Source: Soehngenia sp.
GTDB taxonomy: Bacteria > Bacillota > Clostridia > Tissierellales > Tissierellaceae
Assembly (NCBI GenBank): GCA_024637045.1
Contig: JAGXFX010000004.1
Location: 62,001-126,000, forward strand
Reading direction: 5' to 3'
DNA: 64,000 bases
Shown here: positions 59,969 through 64,000 of the stretch, piece after piece
Layout of the letters: every line of letters starts with the position of its first letter
Position numbering within the stretch: the first letter of the stretch is position 1
Position numbers and translations under genes: made by a program
Notes under the pieces: model-generated
What the model was told of the DNA's origin: nothing
Database searches by the model: none
What the model saw: the letters and a program-made list of their open reading frames with translations, nothing else

Positions 59969-60229
59969 ATGAATAGTGTAGCTCAGATCAAAAAAGACCT
60001 AGAAGGGTGTATAGGCAAAAAAGTAATTCTCAGAGCAAACCGAGGTAGAAAGAAGACAACAGTGAGAGAGGGAGTACTTGAATCAGCCTACCCAAGCTTA
60101 TTTGTAGTTAGGATAAGCAACGATTACGACAGCACGAGAACGGTATCTTATACTTATTCTGATGTGCTTACATCAACAGTAGAAGTAACAATCTGCGAAG
60201 AAGCAGACAGACTTATTAGTATATCTTAA
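59969..60229 (+). CDS. veg: Veg protein
   Basis: The 86-residue protein matches Veg: IKKDLEGCIGKKVILRANRGRKKTTVREGVLESAYPSLFVV is visible as KKDLEGCIGKKV (~8-19), RANRGRKKTTVREG (~22-35) and YPSLFVV (~40). The C-terminus has SYTYSDVLTSTVEVTI. In B. subtilis Veg affects biofilm and sporulation through the SinR/SlrR switch. As in Bacillus it lies between ksgA and ispE and has a very strong promoter and its own terminator. Confidence 0.94.
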   Translation: MNSVAQIKKDLEGCIGKKVILRANRGRKKTTVREGVLESAYPSLFVVRISNDYDSTRTVSYTYSDVLTSTVEVTICEEADRLISIS

Positions 60230-60232
60230 GAC

Positions 60233-60257
60233 AACCTACCTTATGGTAGGTTTTTCT
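60233..60257 (+). terminator. Terminator after veg
   Basis: AACCTACC (60233-60240), loop TTAT, GGTAGGTT (60245-60252), then TTTCT. Confidence 0.88.
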
Positions 60258-60335
60258 ATGCAAAAAAATGATATGGAACGGTCTTTGTGGTATAATTATC
60301 TGGTATTAAATCTAGAGAAAATGGAGCGATCGACA

Positions 60336-61178
60336 TTGAGAGTTGAAGAGAATGCCTATGGCAAGATAAACCTTGCACTGGATGTCCTATATAAAAGAGA
60401 AGATGGTTATCACGAAATTAATAGCATCATGCAACAAATAAGCTTGCATGATACGGTAATAATAAATGAAGGTGGCAGGGGTGTAAAAATATTCTGTGAC
60501 AACAGTCTTGTACCCCTTGACCATACAAACCTTGTGCACAAGGCATGGGATGAGATTAGGAAGCTGACCGGAACAAAATCAGGTATCAGTGTTGAAATAC
60601 ACAAGGTAATCCCAGTAGCGGCAGGACTTGCAGGAGGAAGCTCAAACGGAGCTGCGGTACTATTGGGACTTAATAAAATGTGGAAGCTTGGACTTTCTCG
60701 TGATGATTTGAGGACTATTGGCAAGAGAATCGGTGCTGATATTCCATTCTGCATCCTTGGCGGAACTGCCCTAGCCCAAGGAATCGGAGAGAAGCTCACA
60801 AGCCTCAAGCCATTTAAGGATAAACACATACTTCTTGCAAATCCTGGGATTGGAATTTCAAGTGCCTACGCATACAGCAAGCTCAATATTCCAGAGATAA
60901 GAAAACCAATGGATAGCTTAATTAAGTGCATTGAAAAGGATGACCAGAAGTGCCTTGCAGATGGAATGTTCAATGTATTTGAAGATTCCATAATGCCTGA
61001 GAATCCAATAATTGGAGATATAAAAAAGATGATGGAAGAAAACGGCGCTCTTGGAGCTTTGATGAGCGGAAGCGGTGCATCTGTATTTGGTCTTTATGAT
61101 GATAAAGAGAAGTTGGAGTTTGCAAGAAAGAAGCTCCAGGATATTATTCCATACGTATTCCATGTTACTACAGTCTAA
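60336..61178 (+). CDS. ispE: 4-diphosphocytidyl-2-C-methyl-D-erythritol kinase
   Basis: The 280-residue GHMP kinase is taken from TTG 60336, where GGAG lies nine bases upstream and the N-terminus (RVEENAYGKINLALDVLYKREDGYHEINSIMQQ) fits the family. Upstream in-frame ATG 60321 and GTG/ATG codons from 60243 are alternatives. Motifs are YGKINLALDV (~8-17), IPVAAGLAGGSSNGAAVLLGLNKMW (~87-111, ATP loop), IGADIPFCILGGTALAQGIGE (~133-153) and LMSGSGASVFGLYDD (~238). It phosphorylates CDP-ME in the MEP isoprenoid pathway. Confidence 0.93.
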   Translation: MRVEENAYGKINLALDVLYKREDGYHEINSIMQQISLHDTVIINEGGRGVKIFCDNSLVPLDHTNLVHKAWDEIRKLTGTKSGISVEIHKVIPVAAGLAGGSSNGAAVLLGLNKMWKLGLSRDDLRTIGKRIGADIPFCILGGTALAQGIGEKLTSLKPFKDKHILLANPGIGISSAYAYSKLNIPEIRKPMDSLIKCIEKDDQKCLADGMFNVFEDSIMPENPIIGDIKKMMEENGALGALMSGSGASVFGLYDDKEKLEFARKKLQDIIPYVFHVTTV

Positions 61179-61302
61179 AATATCTTTACATTACGGACCA
61201 AAGATTTATAGTTACACTACAAGTGCAATTAATATGCCATAAAAACACTGATAAACGACAAAAGATTATTTAGGATTCATCCCTGAGTGGGATAATAAGA
61301 AA

Positions 61303-61340
61303 ACAGCATCACTATTTTAGGTGGCGATGCTGCTTTCTTT
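61303..61340 (+). terminator. Hairpin terminator downstream of ispE
   Basis: CAGCATC (61304-61310) pairs with GATGCTG (61326-61332), followed by CTTTCTTT. A smaller ATCCC/GGGAT hairpin precedes it near 61279-61292. The rest of the 61179-61407 gap shows no gene. Confidence 0.6.
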
Positions 61341-61407
61341 GTGCCCATTATTGGACATTATAAGCTGACATTATCAAAAGATAAACACAATTATATTAAT
61401 TTGATTA

Positions 61408-61436
61408 TTGACAAATTGTACTAGAGGGAATATACT
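61408..61436 (+). promoter_or_regulatory. Promoter of the cupin gene
   Basis: TTGACA (61408-61413), 17-base spacer, TATACT (61431-61436). Confidence 0.75.
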
Positions 61437-61447
61437 CAATGCAGAAA

Positions 61448-61465
61448 GTATATGTATACAAATAC
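61448..61465 (+). promoter_or_regulatory. GntR-like operator before the cupin gene
   Basis: GTATATGTATACAAATAC differs at one base from a perfect palindrome and from the site at 62128-62145. It lies about 12 bases after the -10. Confidence 0.6.
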
Positions 61466-61565
61466 AGTATATTTAAATAATATTACTTTTTTATACGGAA
61501 AATTGATAACTTAACTAAACTGATCAGAAGATTACATTTAAAACTTGTTTTGAGGAGGACGAAAT

Positions 61566-61940
61566 ATGATTAAGAAAGTAGATGGATTTGTAGAATACGA
61601 AAATCGTCGTGGGGGAAATGGAATCATCAGAATGTTTAATGTGATGGAAGATATTATATTTGAGGATGTGAATTGGCTAGGTATGGTTGAATTGGATCCT
61701 GGTAGCAGTATAGGGATTCATACGCATCATGGAGAAGGAGAATTATATCACATTCTAGAAGGTAAAGGAATTTTCAATGATAACGGAACAGAAGTAAAAG
61801 TAAGTCCTGGCAGCTTTTGTTTAATCGAACCAGACCAATGTCATGGTTTGATGAATACATCTAATACCGAAAAAATGGTCATGTTAGCATGCGTTTTTAA
61901 ACATTTTCGAACGGGTGAGAAAACCTGGACAAATAAATAA
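61566..61940 (+). CDS. Single-domain cupin protein
   Basis: The 124-residue protein is a one-domain cupin. Motif 1 is PGSSIGIHTHHGEGELYHILEGKG (~45-68), with His, His and Glu as metal ligands; motif 2 is PGSFCLIEPDQCHGLMN (~83-99), with the fourth His. It could be an isomerase, a sugar-acid-binding protein or a small oxygenase-like enzyme. Its promoter carries the same operator as the TRAP genes downstream, so it probably acts on the imported compound or a product. GAGGAGGA precedes ATG 61566. Confidence 0.85.
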   Translation: MIKKVDGFVEYENRRGGNGIIRMFNVMEDIIFEDVNWLGMVELDPGSSIGIHTHHGEGELYHILEGKGIFNDNGTEVKVSPGSFCLIEPDQCHGLMNTSNTEKMVMLACVFKHFRTGEKTWTNK

Positions 61941-62086
61941 ACTAGTACAGATTTATTTGGTACATAAATTGAACTTAGGAGTAATTATCAACCGATTCTA
62001 TCTAAATTCTATTTGTGAAAATTTATTTTGTAGTTAAATCATTTACTTAAGACCACTTAACAAGAGTAATAAAAATGAACTTTATG

Positions 62087-62116
62087 TTGACATTTAACTG
62101 AATTAGAGTATATAGT
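62087..62116 (+). promoter_or_regulatory. Promoter of the second TRAP operon
   Basis: TTGACA (62087-62092), 18-base spacer, TATAGT (62111-62116). Confidence 0.7.
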
Positions 62117-62127
62117 TAGTTAGCAAA

Positions 62128-62145
62128 GTATATGTATACATATAC
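62128..62145 (+). promoter_or_regulatory. GntR-like operator before the second TRAP operon
   Basis: GTATATGTATACATATAC is a perfect 18-bp palindrome centred on TGTATACA, placed 12 bases after the -10 as at the cupin gene. The spacing and core are typical for FadR/GntR-family repressors. Confidence 0.7.
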
Positions 62146-62165
62146 AATAAAAAGGAGGAAAAAAG

Positions 62166-63200
62166 ATGAAAAAGAAAATTGTATTATTATTAGTTCTTTC
62201 AATCGTATTAATCGTATTTGCAGCAGGATGCTCTCCAAAAGCAGCAGAAACAGGAACTCCAGCTGAATCTTCAACTGATGTAGAGCCTATCTCAATAAAA
62301 CTTGGGCATGCAATGAGCGAGGGAACTGAATCATCGAAGTTGATCCACGAGTTTGCAGTTGCGGTTACAGAAAAAACTGAGGGAAGAGTTACAATTGATG
62401 ATTTTCCAAACAATATGCTAGGCAATGAATCAGAGATGCTTGAGCAGATGCAAATGGGATCACTGGAAGCAGCAGCCCTTATGGTCGGACCAATGCAGAG
62501 TATTGATATGAAGCTTGCAATAGAGGATCTTCCATATATGTGGAAAGATGCACAGCATGCAAGAGATGCCTATAATGGCGAATTTGGAAATGAAATATCT
62601 AAAATCGTTGCAGAACATGAACTTCATAATGTAGCATTTATCGAGTGGGGTTTTAGACATATTACAAATAATATAAGACCGATAGTAAATCCAGAAGATC
62701 TTAGCGGAGTCAAGATTAGAGTTGCACAAACAAAAATGAGAGTAGATACGTTTGAGGCTCTTGGTGCAATGCCTCAGGTATTATCTTTCAGTGAACTTTA
62801 TGGTGCTCTTCAATCAAACGTTGTCGATGCACAGGAAAATCCTCTTGGTAACATCGTCGCAGCAAAGTTTAGCGAAGTGCAAAAATATCTTTCTTTAACA
62901 GGACATTTTTATAATACTGCAATGCTGATGTTCACTGATGAAGTGTGGGATCAGATTTCTGCTGAAGACAAGGCTATAATAGAAGCTGAGGCGGCAATTA
63001 CAGCAAAGAAAGTCACTGATTTCAACGATCAAGAAGAATCAAAATATATCGACCAGTTGAAGCAGGAAGGCATGATAGTAAATGACGATGTAAATAAGGC
63101 TGCCTTTATTGAGAAAACCCGTGGCGTTTACGAAAAATGGGAAGAGGAAGTATTTGGAAAAGAGCTGATGGATATCTATAGAGATGCTTCTGGATATTAA
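62166..63200 (+). CDS. TRAP transporter solute-binding lipoprotein (DctP type), second system
   Basis: The 344-residue protein has a lipoprotein signal (LIVFAAGCSPK, Cys ~22), then the DctP domain. IKLGHAMSEGTESSKLIHEFAVAVTEKTEGRVTIDDFPNNMLG lies at ~43-85, NPEDLSGVKIRVAQTKMRVDTFEALGAMPQVLSFSELYGALQSNVVDAQENPLGNI at ~175-230 and YLSLTGHFYNTAMLMF at ~240. The Arg in KIRVAQ is the usual carboxylate contact. Close relatives of this layout bind sugar acids or C4-type acids; the exact ligand is not readable. First gene of the triplet. Confidence 0.92.
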   Translation: MKKKIVLLLVLSIVLIVFAAGCSPKAAETGTPAESSTDVEPISIKLGHAMSEGTESSKLIHEFAVAVTEKTEGRVTIDDFPNNMLGNESEMLEQMQMGSLEAAALMVGPMQSIDMKLAIEDLPYMWKDAQHARDAYNGEFGNEISKIVAEHELHNVAFIEWGFRHITNNIRPIVNPEDLSGVKIRVAQTKMRVDTFEALGAMPQVLSFSELYGALQSNVVDAQENPLGNIVAAKFSEVQKYLSLTGHFYNTAMLMFTDEVWDQISAEDKAIIEAEAAITAKKVTDFNDQEESKYIDQLKQEGMIVNDDVNKAAFIEKTRGVYEKWEEEVFGKELMDIYRDASGY

Positions 63201-63214
63201 AGGCGGTGGAATAT

Positions 63215-63682
63215 TTGAATAAATTTATTGATATATCTTTCAAACTTCTCGAATGGATTTGTATAGCAAGCATGAGTGCATTTGTTATTCTAATATTTGT
63301 TCAGGTTATAACGAGAAGATTGGGAATTTCTGTACCATGGACTGATGAATTGGCAAGATATGTGCTAATTTATGCAACATTCGTTGGTACAGCCATTGCA
63401 ACTAGAAGAGGGCTGCATCTTGGGGTAGACTATTTTGTAAATAAATTACCTCGAAAAGCAAAAAAAATAGTAAAATATTTTATTCTTGGAATGGGGATAT
63501 TTTTCCAAGGAGTACTCTTGATTTATGGAACCAGGCTAGCCATTCTTTCGATTAATACGGTTTCTCCAATTCTACAATGGTCGACTGGGCTAATATTCTT
63601 GGTTATACCTATAACAGCAGCCCTTACTATTTTGGTGCTGATACAAGAACAAATCCTTAGTAGTAAGGTGGTGCAAGAATAA
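63215..63682 (+). CDS. TRAP transporter small membrane subunit (DctQ type), second system
   Basis: The 155-residue protein is taken from TTG 63215, with AAGGCGGTG as ribosome site; GTG 63206 is an alternative. Four helices lie at ~12-32, ~45-65, ~85-105 and ~122-145. The DctQ motif VITRRLGISVPWTDELARYVLIYATFVGTAIATRRGLHLGVDYF spans ~30-75. It pairs with DctM. Its stop overlaps the next start by one base. Confidence 0.9.
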   Translation: MNKFIDISFKLLEWICIASMSAFVILIFVQVITRRLGISVPWTDELARYVLIYATFVGTAIATRRGLHLGVDYFVNKLPRKAKKIVKYFILGMGIFFQGVLLIYGTRLAILSINTVSPILQWSTGLIFLVIPITAALTILVLIQEQILSSKVVQE

Positions 63683-64000
63683 TGATAGTAACTATACTTA
63701 TTATTTTTCTAGGATTGATATTCCTAGGTCTTCCAATTGCGTTTTCTATGGGAACAACAACATCCATAATGATACTTGCAAACGGCTGGGATTTAGAAAT
63801 GGTTGTACAGAAAGCTTTCATGGGTGTCAATTCATTTTCACTACTGGCCTTGCCTCTATTTATACTTGCAGGAAACATTATGGGCGAGGGAGGATTGACA
63901 AGACGGCTGTTAAAGTTAGCAGACGCAATAATGGGGCGACTTCCGGGCGGTATGGCGATAACTAGCATTGCAACATGTGCATTATTCGGAACGGTTTCTG
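63682..64000 (+). CDS. TRAP transporter large permease (DctM type), second system, cut by window edge
   Basis: About 106 codons are visible from ATG 63682, which shares a base with the dctQ stop. Two helices and the DctM motifs LPLFILAGNIMGEGGLTRRLLKLADAIMGRLPGGMAITSIATCALFGTVS are seen near the right edge. The protein should run about 320 residues further outside the window. Confidence 0.92.
   Translation, partial: MIVTILIIFLGLIFLGLPIAFSMGTTTSIMILANGWDLEMVVQKAFMGVNSFSLLALPLFILAGNIMGEGGLTRRLLKLADAIMGRLPGGMAITSIATCALFGTVS

Overview
The window looks like a chromosomal segment of a low-GC, anaerobic, amino-acid-fermenting Firmicute (Clostridia or Tissierellia type). The evidence is AGGAGG-type ribosome sites, TTG/GTG starts, a Na+-type V-ATPase operon in the Enterococcus/Clostridium order, TRAP transporters, a Bacillus-type yaa/yab housekeeping block, and three small genes whose reading frames require UGA to be read as selenocysteine. 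There is no phage, insertion sequence, rRNA operon or CRISPR array. One tRNA (Val, GAC) is present.

Layout. 1-6.5 kb: tail of an OFA-type MFS permease, a secreted M19 dipeptidase, a cytochrome-b5-like lipoprotein with a membrane cytochrome-b-like partner, a GNAT acetyltransferase, a glutaredoxin-like selenoprotein, a stand-alone FMN glutamate-synthase-like protein, a small Lys-rich protein and a MOSC protein. 6.5-15.1 kb: nine-gene V-type ATPase operon (H-I-K-E-C-F-A-B-D). 15.4-27.5 kb: a probable catabolic locus with two M20 amidohydrolases, PanB, an unknown barrel-like protein, a glutamate-dehydrogenase-family enzyme, an IclR regulator, a complete TRAP transporter, an Asp/Glu-racemase-family protein and a creatinase/ectoine-hydrolase-like M24 protein. 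27.6-33.2 kb: tRNA-Val, two membrane proteins, a second selenoprotein, ribosomal protein L25, and the AmmeMemoRadiSam pair.

33.3-61.2 kb follows the Bacillus order yaaO-tmk-yaaQ-holB-yaaT-yabB-rsmI-abrB ... yabE-metG-tatD-rnmV-ksgA ... veg-ispE. A six-gene glycogen operon (glgB-glgC-glgD-glgA-glgP-like-pulA) sits between abrB and yabE. metG has a Met T-box. A redox/metal island (glutaredoxin, DUF1858, a small membrane protein, HesB-like selenoprotein, mgtE) sits between ksgA and veg. 61.5-64 kb: a cupin gene and a second TRAP transporter, both behind near-identical GTATATGTATACATATAC operators.

Main items for a second look: (1) three selenoproteins, two of which are interrupted by UGA so that ordinary gene calling would truncate or miss them; (2) a GT35 phosphorylase homologue in the glycogen operon that lacks the PLP lysine and other active-site residues; (3) the PanB/GDH/IclR/M20/TRAP/M24 locus of unknown substrate; (4) matching 17-bp CsoR/CstR-like operators before the glutaredoxin and the HesB-like selenoprotein; (5) a 28-codon leader ORF before mgtE. 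All family assignments come from reading the translated sequence by eye, with no database search.
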